From Terebella lapidaria (lineage: Eukaryota; Annelida; Polychaeta; Terebellida; Terebellidae): 64,000 bases of DNA. The position numbers and the translations under genes are program-made. This document shows positions 24,501 through 32,304 of this stretch, piece by piece. A model generated the notes under the pieces. That model did no database searches. It worked only from the letters and a program-made list of their open reading frames with translations, and was not told the DNA's origin. Location of the stretch: the NCBI GenBank assembly GCA_949152475.1, contig OX424561.1:26158481-26222480 (forward strand), read 5' to 3'. Position 1 is the stretch's first letter, and each line of letters starts with the position of its first letter.

Positions 24501-27500
24501 TGACCCCACTTCCACATCATTACACTAACCTTTCATCGGTGATACCGAAAAAGGTAGCGGGTACCCGGGAGAGCGTCTCGAAGTAGTCCGGGTACAGTTG
24601 CCTCAGGCGCTCTGCCTCGTGCAGACCGTCCACCACCGAGCTCCCGCCACCCTCGATACACGTGTCAAAACTGATACCACAGTCCCCCAGACCGACCGCC
24701 AACAACGACAAAACCAGCGACACACAAACCAGAACAAACAGACATTTAAAAAGTACAATGTACAATTTACGAGTATAATGTAAATTGTAATTATATACAA
24801 AGTACATACAAAGTAATACTTTGCAATAAATATATGGAAATGTTCTATCATTGGTGTGATTTTTTTTTCAAATTCGAGAAGATTTATTCATTGCGAAACT
24901 TCTACCTCTATAATAAACACTTTTGGGAAAAACGCGTTTATTATAGAGGTAAGTATATAATAAGTACTGATTGTAAAACTTCGTTTTTCGAGTATGCCCT
25001 CGACGTCTTCCAAACGCTGGCATGTTGGTACAAGCATTGTGAGGCTTATTGACGCATACACGAAATGGGCAGTTATTGATTTCAAACGCCTCACAAGGCT
25101 TGTCACCAGCATACCAGTGTACCAGCGTTTACAAAACATCGGTATGCCCTTAATTTTTTTTCTCGCAGGTCACACATGCGATGAGGCAAATGCTTAAAAC
25201 TAGTCATAACAGACCGAACACTAATATTTATTGTTATCAGGCTTTTGTGCATTATTTAAAAGATCACCTTTTGCACAATAAAAATAGATATCCAGGACTC
25301 GACTCGTAATACGGCAGATCATTGTGGAAGCCCAATCTCCGTGGACTGTAGGCAATGTTCACTGGATCCGGTTTGCTCTCCACGAGGTATGTCTAGATAT
25401 ATAAATGCACGTATTAGGAGCAATGGAAGTGGCAAAAATAACATAAAACATAGTCTACTGTGAGTGGGAATGTAAACATGAAAAAATGTAATCCTGCCCA
25501 GGTCGGTCATGCTACTTGTTTTTCTGTATTCACTAAGGAGTAGAAATGTGTCAGACGGAACTTTCCAATTCGAGTGCATCAACATATAGTATCGAAAAGC
25601 TACATGCAAATTCCTAGCCGCGTAACACGTGTTACTCACCCGTCCATAAAGTGTTCTCTGGATATAAGATACTTTTTCAGCTACCTGATTAAGACAAATG
25701 ATCAACTTGAAAGTATAAATGTAAACTAAATACCTGTATTTTGGAGTATATAATCGGTACACAAAAAGTAGTTGTATAGTTTTTGCACGTGAGTATAATT
25801 CATGCACATACAAACTGGACCTAGGCTTCTTTGGACTCTAATGCACGAGAAATCCATTTTTTCAGTTTACACAAATATCATGTTCTGTAATGTCCCATTC
25901 AGGTAGTCTGCTCCAAACAGTGAAGTAAAGGGGGGTCAAAGGGTTGTTCTTCAAAATAAATAACTGTATTAACATAATCTAGAGCTCCAAAATAATATAC
26001 TTTATAGAGTAACTGATCGGCATCCTAAACTGAAAAGAAAATAGGGGGTCACCGCATCCGTTCGCATGGAAAACATGATGCAAAATGTGAATATGAAAAG
26101 AAAATGTACAAAAATGCTAAAACTATGTCATTTTAAGTTTATGTTTGTGATTTTGATCGAATATGTCGAAGAAACCAGCACGGTGACCCCTTATTTTCTT
26201 TTCAGTATCAGGATGCTGATCAATTACTCTGTAAAATGGGTCATTTTGAAGATATCATGTTTGAGAAATAACTTATGACCTTTCGTTATGTCACTGTTGG
26301 AGCGGACTACTTCAAAACTGGGAACACAGTTGGAATTCAGCTAAAATGGTGGGAACGGAGCGACGAGACTTGATTCATGTCATATGGTTGGGAAAATGAA
26401 ACCCAATCTCGTCTCTGATTATTCATTATACCGAGCATCCAGATTAAATATGTCGACGAACCTCAACGATTGTTACATCTTCAGGAACTCCATCAACCAA
26501 ACAGATTTGATCCTCATTCAGACATCTCAACCACCTGTGCCATGCAATGGGTTAACAACAGCAAGTATGGTTTAAACACTTCAGTCAAACATTTACACTT
26601 AGATAGCATATCTGAAAACGAAAGGGTTCTTACTCGTATTTTTCGTTCTCTGATCCGGTGATGGATTCATAGGTAAAGGTGCGCAGGGAGGTCTGAAATA
26701 ATTCAACCAAGACATTCTTTGGGTTGAGAAAACATGCTCATGACAAACATGCTCATTTGGGATGTTCATCGTTCAGTAGGATCTGTCAACTAGTGCCTGA
26801 ACATACAGCCAAAGGAAGGAGCCTGTTTCACAAGGAATCCAAATCTACTTTAGCTGACTAAGTTTAGCATTCAGCCGGGATTTAGTAGGCTAGACCTAGT
26901 CCGCTAAAGAAGGTTTAGATTCTTTGTGATATCTAGACCTCAGCTGGCCAGTTGAATGCATGCTAGTATAGACTACATCAGTGACCAATCTTGGTCATCT
27001 TGTACGTACGGGACAAGGAAGATGCCTGGAGTCTTCCATCCGGCGCTGACGAGCGGCCGCTGAGTAGCTATGCTTGTGTAGGTAGGCGAGGGGTACAACT
27101 CCTTCGTGGTCCTCCTCGTGCCACCTGATGTGCAACACTCCATCTGTGGATACACAACAGATAGATGAGGAGTAAACACTGCAGCGCTCGATCACGATTT
27201 ATGGCAGGACATGAAGACTTGGGGAATAAAGACTACTTGATGATGAGTTGTAGAAGTACGCGCAGAAAGGCGGAGAGTCTGTTTGAGCTAGATTCGTGGA
27301 ATGACGTGCAAATAAGCGGAGAGAGAAGATTTGTGGAAGGGTGTGCTGATAGGCAGGGAGTGAAGACTGCTTGGTTAAAATTTCCAGAAGGGTGTGCTGA
27401 TAGGCGGGGAGTGAAGACTGTTTGAGCAAGATTTGTGAAAAGGTGTGCTGATGAGCGGGGAGTAAAGACTGCTTGAGCAAGATTTGTGGAAGGGTGTGCT

Positions 27501-30500
27501 GATAGGCAGAGAGTAAGGACTGCTTGAGCAAGATTTGTGGGTGTGCTGATAGGCAGGGCGTAAAGACTGTTTGAGCAAGATTTATGGAAGGGTGTGCTGA
27601 TGAGCGGGGAGTAAAGACTGCTTGAGCAAGATTTGTGGAAGGGTGTGCTGATAGGCAGGGAGTAAAAACTGCTTAAGCAAGATTTGTGGAAGGGTGTGCT
27701 GATAGGCAGGGAGTAAAGACTGCTTAAGCAAGATTTGTGGAAGGGTGTGCTGATAGGGCAGGAAGTAAGGAGTGCTTGATGAAAATTTGTGGAAGGGTGT
27801 GCTGATAGGAAGGGAGTAAAGACTGCTTGAGCAAGATTTGTGGAAGGGTGTGCTGATAGGCAGGGAGTAAAAACTGCTTGAGCAAGATTTGTGGAAGGGT
27901 CTGGTGATAGGCAGGGAGTAAAAACTGTTTGAGCATGATTTGTGAGAGGGTGTGCTGATAGGCAGGGAGTGAAAACTGCTAGATCAAGATTTGTGGAAGG
28001 TTGTGCTGATAGGCAGGCAGTAAAACCTGCGAGATCAAGATTTGTAGAAGGGTGTGCTGATAGGCAGGGAGTAAAAACTGCTTGAGCAAGATTTGTGGAA
28101 GGGTCTGGTGATAGGCAGGGAGTAAAAACAGTTTGAGCATGATTTGTGGAAGGGTGTGCTGATAGGCAGGGAGTGAAAACTGCTAGATCAAGATTTGTGG
28201 AAGGTTGTGCTGATAGGCAGGCAGTAAAACCTGCGAGATCAAGATTTGTGGAAGGGTGTGCTGATAGGCGGGGAGTAAAAACTGCTAGATCAAGATTTGT
28301 GGAAGGTTGTGCTGATAGGCAGGGAGTAAAACCTGCGAGATCAAGATTTGTGGAAGGGTGTGCTGATAGGCAGGGAGTGAAAACTGCTAGATCAAGATTT
28401 GTGGAATGTTGTACTGATAGGCAGGGAGTAAAACCTGCGAGATCAAATTTTTGAGGAAGGGTGTGCTGATAGGCAGGGAGTAAAAACTGCTTGGGCAAGA
28501 TTTGTGGAAGGGTCTGGTGATAGGCAGGGAGTAAAGACTGTTTGAGCATGATTTGTGGAAGGGTGTGCTGATAGGCAGGGAGTGAAAACTGCTAGATCAA
28601 GATTTGTGGAAGGTTGTGCTGATAGGCAGGCAGTAAAACCTGCGAGATCAAGATTTGTGGAAGGGTGTGCTGATAGGCGGGGAGTAAAAACTGCTAGATC
28701 AAGATTTGTGGAAGGTTGTGCTGATAGGCAGGGAGTAAAACCTGCGAGATCAAGATTTGTGGAAGGGTGTGCTGATAGGCGGGGAGTAAAAACTGCTAGA
28801 TCAAGATTTGTGGAAGGTTGTGCTGATAGGCAGGGAGTAAAACCTGCGAGATCAAGATTTGTGGAAGGGTGTGCTGATAGGCGGGGAGTGAAGACTGCTT
28901 GATCAATGTTTATGGAAGGGTGTGCTGATAGGCGGGGAGTGAAGACTGCTTGATCAAGATTTGTGGAATGGTGTGCTGATAGGCAGGGACTGAAGACTGC
29001 TTGATCAAGATTTGTGGAATGGTGTGCTGATAGGCAGGGACTGAAGACTGCTTGATCAAGATTTGTGGAAGGGTGTGCTGATAGGCAGGGAGTAAAACCG
29101 GCTAGATCAAGATTTGTGAAAGGGTGTGCTGATGGGCGGGGTGTAAAAACTGCGATATCAAGATTTGTGGAAGGGTGTGCTGATAGGCAGGGAGTAGAGA
29201 CTGCTTGATCAAGATTTGCAAAAGGGTGTGCTGATAGGCGGAAAATGAAAGCTGCTAGATCAAGATTTACGGAAGGGTGTGCTGATAGACAGGGAGTGAA
29301 GACTGCTTGATCAAGATTGACGTGCAGATAGGCGGGGAGTGATGATTGCTTGATCAAGATTCGTGGAAGGACATGCTGATAGTTGGTGAGTAAAGATTGT
29401 TTGGTAAATATTTGCGGACTGATGTACGGATAGAGAAAGATTGGGAGTATAAGACAGTAGAGTGTATCTAGCGGTATTTTCTTGGGATGCATACACTTGA
29501 CCTCGTATTGCACACACTGACCATGATTGCTGACGTCCTTGAGGTTGTAGCTCTCAGCAGCGTCAGCCGCGTAACGTGATCTCTGTCCTGATCTCGGCTC
29601 CACGCACTCGACACACCGACAGTTCTCCCGCAACCAACTCGCATTGAATCTAAGAGAAAACATCTCATTCACTTAATTCGTTGAATAGTAATCAAAATTC
29701 GGATCGTGCTTCTAGGCCTCGTTTTCCAGAATCGCCCTTCGTTGTGGATAATAATTACTAGTTTCTACATGTATTCGGAATGGAGTACTTCCAAAATTAC
29801 AAGCTCGATAAAGAATCATTCATCACCTGTCTTCCTCTCCTTCGCTGTCTGTGATAGCGAGAGTTTTCTTGTCCTCGGAAATCCGCAAGGTGTGACTGGG
29901 CTGATTTTCATTCTTTCGAACATAAACTTTGGTATTTGTAATGTTTGTCAAGTTTAGCGTGGTCCTTTAACTTTATTTTGATATATTTGTGTCGGGTTAT
30001 TTTCATTGCATGAGTTATCAGGTGACACAGATATTTCACAGTAACGAATATCTTTGAGGATGGCTTTAATTTTGATCAATCGTTTACCTTGGCTTAATTC
30101 GAACACCATAATTGTCTTCGAGCAGTTATGAATGCTATAAATGTAAGAATTCTAAAGTAGAGTAAAAAAATAATGTTACCGCCTGTTGCTGCGCAACCAC
30201 ACCGGAAGTGTGAATGAATCTGGCCCTAAACGTGTTAGCCTGAAAAAAATTCAACACACTTTATGGTAGGACTTTATGGTATGACCCTATTTTAACAAAT
30301 GTATAAAATTGACATATAATATGTCATCTATTTTACTGTATGATTCTTTTGAAGTTTGGCTTGTATTGTCGAAAGACCAAAATACCCTAGATCAGATCAG
30401 CTTTTGTAAATGAATGCTTGAAAATACAGCCTTAGTTTGTATAATGATCAGAGAGCACGGAATTCATTCACATACATAATAACATACAAAGATTGAATGC

Positions 30501-32304
30501 TTCAATATAAATCTCAAGTTTGCATTATGAGCATTTAAGAAATCACATAACATAACAGTGCATACAATATAACAGTGCATCTTTTGGTGACCGCGAACTT
30601 GACCCTAGTTGAGTGCACAAACTCTCAAGGTGGTGTTCAATTTTAAGACTGTAACGGCCGAAACCCTCCCCCGCATGTATTCCCGCATGCGATAGGTCTA
30701 GTGGAGCCTGTGAAATCCATTTCATCTCATAAATAAATGTCTAAATCGGCGGAATTATCTTCATATCTGGCGACATAGGACGTCAACATAAACCTAACCT
30801 GTCCCGACCCCAATGAAATTGGGTCAATAAACGTTCGGCGCGGCTAGCTACAGGGTGTATATATCTGGGAAAATAAACTATTTGAACTGAATAAACAATT
30901 ACCAAAACCTGAAAAAATACTCTTTCCAGGTAAAAATCATTCTAACCGAGAATATATCATTTTATCCGGTAGTAAAATATAGATCTTGAATAAATAACCT
31001 TAATTGTTGTTTGCTACTCTTTTTCTAAAACGCCTTGAATAGTTTTTTTTTCTGATTTTTATAATTCCCTCAATTGAAAGAAAATTCATTAGATTTTGAA
31101 ATTTTGGATGGCACTAGCGAGCTGCCGTATGCCGACCATTGAAAGTCACCTAACTATTGATATCAATTGGTTTCTTGCTGTCTAAAGGTCGTCACGAACC
31201 CTGTTGGGTATAAGCTCTTTGGCCATACACTAAACGTTCTCATATCACACCCAAAGAACATATCCGATATCTGTGTTAAGGTAGCCCGCTCCAAACAGCG
31301 AGGGGAGGGCGTCAAAGAGTTTTGACTCTCCGTTACATCCATGTTTGTAGCGGACTACGTTAACAATAAAAATTTGTATGAAATCCATGGCAAATTTGAG
31401 TTGTCGACACACCCATTATGGCGGGAGGGGGGGGGGGGTGTTGATGAGGATTGAGCTGGGGTAGATTCGTGTGTGTCGCGGGAGGGGGGGGGGGGTGTTG
31501 AGGGGTGCTCTGAATATAAATCACATCTAAGCATGAAAACAATTTGGTGGCAGCAAATTGGTTGCTAAATTTTCTGTATTTAAGATCGACCTTTACCAGT
31601 GACCATGGCGTCCCACAGTTGGACAAATAATGATGCCTTTGTGTCGTTTGCATACGTTCCAGTTGTCCTGTTGGAGAAGAAAAATATTTGTGAGAAAAAC
31701 TGAACGGACAAAAAACTGCCTAGATAATCAAGTGTGAAGACACTATTGTAACTTTACTCGACAACAGTTAAAAGACCCCTGTTGCTTCTAATTCCAGGAT
31801 ATACAATTATTTCCTATTATAATCTTATCAAAAAAAAAAGAAGAAGTATTTTTTGCAGAACTGGTTCAACAGTGGCCCTATTATCAACCGATCGACATGG
31901 TCCAACCAGAAATACAAAAAAAAAACTAACATGGGTCTGACATTTGGATGAAAATAATTATATTAATCAGCACAGCTAGAAATTAATCGACTGTATCACA
32001 ATGGGAAAAGTAATGTATAAGGCTTGATCGATACATGATCTCGTGGGCGATCAATATCTGATCAACCAAACGTAATTACATTTATTGATCGTGTAGTTAT
32101 ACGCAGCGGCAAATGGTACTTACCACACGAGATTCCGCCGTGAGACTCCAGATGCTTGGTGCCATGGTAACGGACCAGGTACTCTGTTGAATCCCGTTCG
32201 TTCCAGGCACGCCTGGTTCCTCCCATGGCGGCTAACCTGGACACCGGCGCCAAGGATCTATGACACACCTTGACGCCCGCAGACAATAGATATGGAAACC
32301 CCAT
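6572..32304 (-). CDS. 2-oxoglutarate/Fe(II) dioxygenase of the gamma-butyrobetaine/trimethyllysine (carnitine synthesis) family, 13 exons
   Basis: The family hydroxylates trimethyllysine or gamma-butyrobetaine with 2-oxoglutarate, O2 and Fe(II) during carnitine synthesis. Exons in transcript order: 32304-32124, 29671-29522 (or from 29649), 27143-27010, 26692-26634, 26534-26462, 25684-25640, 25392-25268, 24670-24530, 24289-24223, 23971-23918, 23768-23700, 7755-7651 and 6682-6572. From exon 29671 on, splice phases fit and sum to the stop. With exon 32304-32124 the total is 438 codons, close to human TMLHE. Seen: WLRENCRCVEC (N-terminal zinc site) with a later His in WHEEDH; LYGR; FHNDLP (iron His and Asp); GGGSSVVDG; HMHKRDEY (distal iron His); GGYRAL (2-oxoglutarate Arg). 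The start MGFPYLLSAG is Arg/Ser-rich after it, like a mitochondrial presequence. It could be either enzyme or a divergent paralog. The usual HGR is HKR here. Confidence 0.85.
6785..7560 (-). repeat. GGTTACC-ended repeat with AAGGTCA tandem units, in the last dioxygenase intron
   Basis: On the plus strand this copy starts with units of roughly 100-130 bases. Each has a 'tatcatttcctatatg' core, AGGTCA words and a cell of 'gagatattagcc'. A segment with 'aaaatggccgccatttt' follows, and it ends at 'ggttatcggaccaaaggat' and 'cggtaacc'. The same family recurs at 57086-58480 (same orientation) and at 41340-42110 and 61361-62830 (opposite). The matching intron of the duplicated gene (39161-39452) lacks it, so it inserted after that duplication. 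No coding capacity is seen; the family name is unknown. Confidence 0.75.
7804..8363. mobile_element. Foldback (long inverted repeat) element, non-coding
   Basis: About 170 bases from 7804 (caagttcaacacaaaacctc onward) return as a diverged reverse complement ending at 8363. The arms are about 7804-7974 and 8193-8363 around a centre of about 220 bases with no open frame. It lies 50 bases upstream of the penultimate dioxygenase exon on that gene's strand. Type is uncertain; no clear target duplication. Confidence 0.75.
8700..9435 (-). repeat. 3' LTR of the Gypsy element
   Basis: This is the second copy of the 736-bp LTR. The CTAT preceding it matches the CTAT after the other LTR. A purine tract directly precedes it on the element strand. 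Confidence 0.95.
9436..9450 (-). other. Probable polypurine tract of the Gypsy element
   Basis: On the element strand GAAGGGGTGTTA abuts the 3' LTR, the expected place for the plus-strand primer. Confidence 0.6.
9451..9939 (-). other. Non-coding 3' region of the Gypsy element
   Basis: About 490 bases lie between the third frame and the polypurine tract. They are AT-rich, and no further open frame is seen. Confidence 0.4.
9940..12738 (-). CDS. Third open frame of the Gypsy element, 932 aa, unknown function
   Basis: It lies downstream of pol in the position where env sits in some elements, but no signal peptide or membrane segment is visible. The N-terminal 200 residues are acidic, then Ser/Arg-rich. 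Near residue 290 is a possible C2H2-like site (FECPFCIGEEE, then LDAHVLAYHF) and shortly after CPARDGFRTLAQEE. A Pro/Thr/Ser-rich middle follows. The C-terminal third is helical with a likely coiled coil (LRLRVRVTQLEDQVAHQRQE). It resembles a DNA- or RNA-binding accessory protein more than an envelope. I do not recognise a family. Codon and motif use match gag and pol, so it belongs to the element. Confidence 0.75.
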   Translation of the reverse strand: MADKPGDDRENSDPGDNRPRTVKLDGDNITVQVIDTGDESDHPIVVPDNEVSSGPDSQPEQRDPVTLSDTASGSEKGARPKTARSKLAQRGERHTPSPTPDDIFNIDPERFRRLEEGGSIVQRAIEARQAAQEAQRVATASRQPDPANQVIAPIAPAPTSPASGSAVARPAASRSPNKRTCTSFKKKHGAGARSTSSSSSRSSGGSAITAPTSTFRRQVAELMELVPPPVTPYGTRPIDWNKVPLSKRNRSAGYGHIHNFDEQSTLSEGNLLTLAPLQRGDGRFECPFCIGEEEGAGERQWSSVPRRGPFRTARSLDAHVLAYHFPFLRYFVCPARDGFRTLAQEEMFRHLSQATPQHVTSFPFYQEGRLSASGPMLVRFALRCRVDMQPNPNYRPPRVPANIPIFRRDVNTVLTFGIWHMAPELFEQYPPNSAPEVQQVLRRLEYNRASTPADEIRLTRMVSDIETMNTRVRIRRPSTIFFVRPINYQTTSVSTAEEVPTTTTGVSASAVVTTASFATVVSPATTRPVTTVISSTPSRARPSDIIPRRMVVERPTASNVTDYRVREGLVPPPEEYPPLPSRPLNTTPVSSSTGKETPEPKSPVEDRPPPLREIAPGSPVRATPTPFSTPESSPEPSRRMVEPVPLPPYLTEEVEPLRSVPTRGTDRDRPRLQVDDPEQLESLHRDLDERLPLHGSGEFAADFQFLRQHGRRLATRSLPGLQALPGQNPDLTDFLRDEDAQRLPNYLGFHEDFWTARLEQAAHNADPLLLPSEPEEHLPTLSLARADDLAHQYLRLIRREYLSALDHHIRQAEYNGLSVGFGMGALHERHQPTFPDALSEENLRLRVRVTQLEDQVAHQRQEITRLRATSTPTPSEAQAPSTPTTPTIPGELLATIVSILPRLPPDEQLQLMRQASPAAPPPPASRREREDK
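12739..14186 (-). other. Non-coding spacer between pol and the third frame of the Gypsy element
   Basis: About 1.45 kb has no long open frame. It keeps the same GCCGA/GGTCG word enrichment as the coding parts. It may carry a leader or splice acceptor for the third frame, which is an inference. Confidence 0.5.
14187..18572 (-). CDS. pol: Gypsy pol polyprotein, 1461 aa
   Basis: The order is protease (VLDSGAQISLL, near residue 120), reverse transcriptase (FCVDYRLLN, MPFGLSNAPATF, CYLDDVIAY), RNase H (DTDASGFAVGGALSQ; the LRTDHSSLRWL block), then integrase. Integrase shows the HHCC zinc region (HLGIQRTIERVRRRFYWPG, CARCPQC), the DDE core (MDILD, HSDQGTEF, PYRPQSDGQVERFNR) and a C-terminal SH3-like part. 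The tail is Arg/Ser-rich. Protease-RT-RNaseH-IN order places it in Ty3/Gypsy rather than Copia. It is open across its full length. Confidence 0.95.
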   Translation of the reverse strand: MCTKCQAPTPKSASFHEGVSAPRPQRPPRGDRRPEGVSPPTANGTGTDSMSEIEWISDDGGFYAFPSGPESKLPPLHTLFRPPLDDPEIPAVINNSSATNHKCWKLPVHVGNKTIKAVLDSGAQISLLRRDQLRHVPADQRHLRSTSAIIRDVTGQSSPIDGLIDLSIQVGTNHMVVTFCVADIHDDMILGMNFFRQAHAVVNYGEGTIQVHKEILFAHKDIEANVVRMAVRRAVTVPARSEAIVELVPTSRVRVRQHPRIVQPLTTFPEETDLIMGRTLTTLNRQCVKVSVVNPADTGITLTRSDPVAIASPVESVVGALPRPGEEPDPAMVDASHYRDLPPHLQEMVDRAGLAPEQHRRCANLVHQYQDTFMHPDGQLGRTQVVQHRIDTGNSAPIRQRQRRVPQAQQSIIDEEIDKMLRLGCIEPSDSPWSAQVVLVRKKNGQVRFCVDYRLLNDVTRKDSYPLPNIQDTHDALAGANYFSALDLASGYWQVEVDPSDRPKTAFATRKGLYQFKVMPFGLSNAPATFERLMETILRGYLWTRCMCYLDDVIAYGRTFDQALANLEAVLDRIRSAGLKLQPKKCELFQREILYLGFIVSGQGIRVDPNKVKAIREWPTPCEITDVRAFLGFANYHRRFIKDYAEIAEPLVALTRGECHFTWGPAQRRAFQRLRDALIKAPKLAHPTQNPEDYFILDTDASGFAVGGALSQRVDGKEIPIGFASKTLSRTQRNYCTTYRELLAVVEMVQHYRHYLWGRKFLLRTDHSSLRWLKNYSDADGMLARWLAKLQQYDFRIEHRPGKLHGNADGLSRCHSCKHQDCPGRLVTPPTDPETSSGELPVRRITVVPTQTRADLLDSDSITSPVLPQLVSARQVVRVRALDATLDGQKWLSDYSTQDIVAAQQADPSVGKVRQWILAGTKPDSREVARQGEEVKTLVSRWNLLALQDGVLVRHIKPDPAGRPVVQTVLPVALRTQVLHQLHDLKIVGHLGIQRTIERVRRRFYWPGLALDVARWCARCPQCVTRKGKPAPKRSPLTQLPTGAPFDRIAMDILDTHKVTGRGYRYVLVVSDYFTKYTDAFPLRRHTAKNVADTLVNRWIVYHGVPKAVHSDQGTEFESSLFRHVVRLLGAKKIRTTPYRPQSDGQVERFNRTLLNMLSAFVSDRANDWDLHLPYVLMAYRTSVHSSTGCTPHLMVYGHECNLPVDLMFPTYDPEPLPPCGPEYVEYLRQAIRTAHGFAQDHLEKAAIRQKMGYDAHAKPRPQFQPGELVRYYYLPLTQNNKFARPWTGPWRIIDRVTEVDYRIALVSNPRNTRVVHLDVLKPYEGDNQAAHIYSDPVRPTSSSSKSDPEQSPDPMGLLKEFYYPWEVTVQDRHTDSDQTAESDSQTTQDRQSRSPTSSGSSRHRQRKRSHRSSSDTPKPARKTRRQKPVVSSDPETSEATPPPARPNRPRRHARRPARYR
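18719..21298 (-). CDS. gag: Gypsy gag polyprotein, 859 aa
   Basis: This is the structural protein of the retrotransposon. The first half is Pro/Thr/Ser-rich and low in complexity. A retrotransposon-gag-like helical region follows at about residues 500-660 (includes FLKRERKEDAEHYMERLQ). A CCHC zinc knuckle CFFCKKPGHRWMRC lies near the C-terminus, as in nucleocapsids. It is first after the 5' LTR and is followed by pol. Gypsy elements commonly make pol by frameshift or read-through. Confidence 0.88.
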   Translation of the reverse strand: MMALAPGASRSEPLDPTDDEVTINPNPAFRPSGPRSVAMSDTVPLSQEQQPSGLFDSIGDHSSLRSFSPPTDLVQEFLDEDPLDPSHTVSDILRAHARAYSATPARATQKSDFADRNYTRSRQRASVDCDIDPEQLAVDVRPVTIDTSMVTHPPSNSRIRQWVCQSDNVPESTPPNAYSANRPLAPSMTPRQHGPAPEMYSRIPTEPTVVEYTRPSQTGATSEDILMTTATRIATPLRQQRPSDTMAEPRATMRQARPRQAPSTSSRRLCDPDTPTSDTRAPAPTTHRPSPTTGEQPRFDPSQDQVVSAPAESVVQMIGPPISQSVGNTNGYGVPPVGYPGATSGVPNGVAVGYYSPHVGYANPPPGYGGVPSVIADTGYHGTQPGLVYHGVCPDGSVYRYPPPAVFPPSVGIPWVTPPYSQPAPAAQAPHDPSHTTAPPAASLAVSATTAPTAPANATPIGPDTTAPATSAVPTPTATTATTPVAVSVDTPTPQRLTSEPQTLATAKMAQWRATFKEGNLTQYVRSFEQFAAAFTYSDLNKTTTFRSTLRGRAEALALDIPVATPWGEFRRQLLEGWEPEPRRQSKRDDFPFLKRERKEDAEHYMERLQALAEQVFDDVTPTSRQRTVIAQFVNGQPDPIADKLCALTFNSYSEALTAVLKVESRQQRTARDRHRGTRRADISASGYAEDDPVNEELSCAMGQVTQGETLTPEQIAAYYDPADSDTTGLQGCDEHSVPTSSREWVAEAFQCVLSDENGLCEETAIFSVLRTTAPMKGDRPPQPGRPMVCFFCKKPGHRWMRCFRLKDVLVRNGMKPLAFRPNGPGTDRRTAQVLSVPNQTGNQTKPAPPTPPTPSSNQ
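21341..21359 (-). other. Probable primer-binding site of the Gypsy element
   Basis: Directly after the 5' LTR on the element strand is TTGGCGCCGTTCGACC. The TGG start is what a tRNA CCA end would pair with. The tRNA was not identified. Confidence 0.55.
21360..22095 (-). repeat. 5' LTR of the Gypsy element
   Basis: This 736-bp direct repeat is identical by eye to 8700-9435. It begins TGTGACGAAT and ends TTACTACA on the plus strand. Confidence 0.95.
24903..24951. repeat. Short near-perfect palindrome
   Basis: The arms TACCTCTATAATAAAC and GTTTATTATAGAGGTA surround a 17-base loop. It lies in the intron between dioxygenase exons 25392-25268 and 24670-24530. Confidence 0.7.
24995..25150. repeat. 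Imperfect hairpin
   Basis: Words such as GTATGCCC, AAACGCTGG and TTGTGAGGC on the left return as reverse complements (GCCTCACAA, CCAGCGTTT, GGTATGCCC) on the right. It is a small foldback remnant in the same intron. Confidence 0.55.
25903..26310. mobile_element. MITE with about 160-bp inverted repeats
   Basis: The tips GTAGTCTGCTCC and GGAGCGGACTAC match. Inner blocks (actgaaaagaaaata, ggggtcaccg) also recur inverted. No coding capacity is seen. It lies in the dioxygenase intron between exons 26534-26462 and 25684-25640. A shorter relative is at 31273-31346. Confidence 0.7.
27195..29460. repeat. 51-bp minisatellite filling a dioxygenase intron, about 44 units
   Basis: The unit core is ggaagggtgtgctgataggc, then agggagtaaa, then a variable end (aaactgctagatcaag, aacctgcgagatcaag or gactgcttgagcaag). 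At about 28160-28900 two unit types alternate, making a 102-bp higher-order unit. A marker variant (gggtctggtgatagg) recurs near 27897, 28107 and 28512, about 4 and 8 units apart. The array begins about 50 bases from the acceptor of exon 27143-27010 and ends about 60 bases from the donor at 29522. Because 51 is a multiple of three, long frames stay open on both strands; these are artefacts, not genes. Confidence 0.95.
29672..31596. other. Dioxygenase first-intron sequence without a clear gene
   Basis: I see no convincing exon here. It contains scattered repeat fragments, including a relative (30580-30640) of 34665-34720. It also holds a deleted copy of the MITE (31273-31346) and two long G runs near 31423-31500. 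Confidence 0.4.
31273..31346. mobile_element. Internally deleted copy of the 25903-26310 MITE
   Basis: It starts GTAGCCCGCTCCAAACAG and ends TAGCGGACTAC, the same tips as the longer copy. Almost all of the interior is missing. Confidence 0.55.
31597..31667 (-). other. Possible extra or alternative exon in the dioxygenase 5' region
   Basis: A 71-base block has a good polypyrimidine tract and CAG acceptor on its right and a GTAAAG donor on its left. One frame reads LFVQLWDAMVTG, which resembles the stretch before the WLRxNC motif in this family. It does not join in phase between exon 32304-32124 and the next exon. It may be alternative, non-coding or chance. Confidence 0.3.

Noticed and set aside
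25313-25388. Plus-strand exon-like stretch with a GTATGT donor
   Set aside because: It is the complement of the dioxygenase exon 25392-25268, which carries the FHND iron motif in the minus-strand frame and fits the neighbouring phases.
27195-29460. Repeat array considered as CRISPR
   Set aside because: The units are directly adjacent with no unique spacers, and the genome is eukaryotic. It is a minisatellite.
27233-29672. Two overlapping open frames of 438 and 409 codons on the minus strand
   Set aside because: They are translations of the 51-bp minisatellite, which stays open in several frames on both strands. Only 29671-29522 within them is a real exon.
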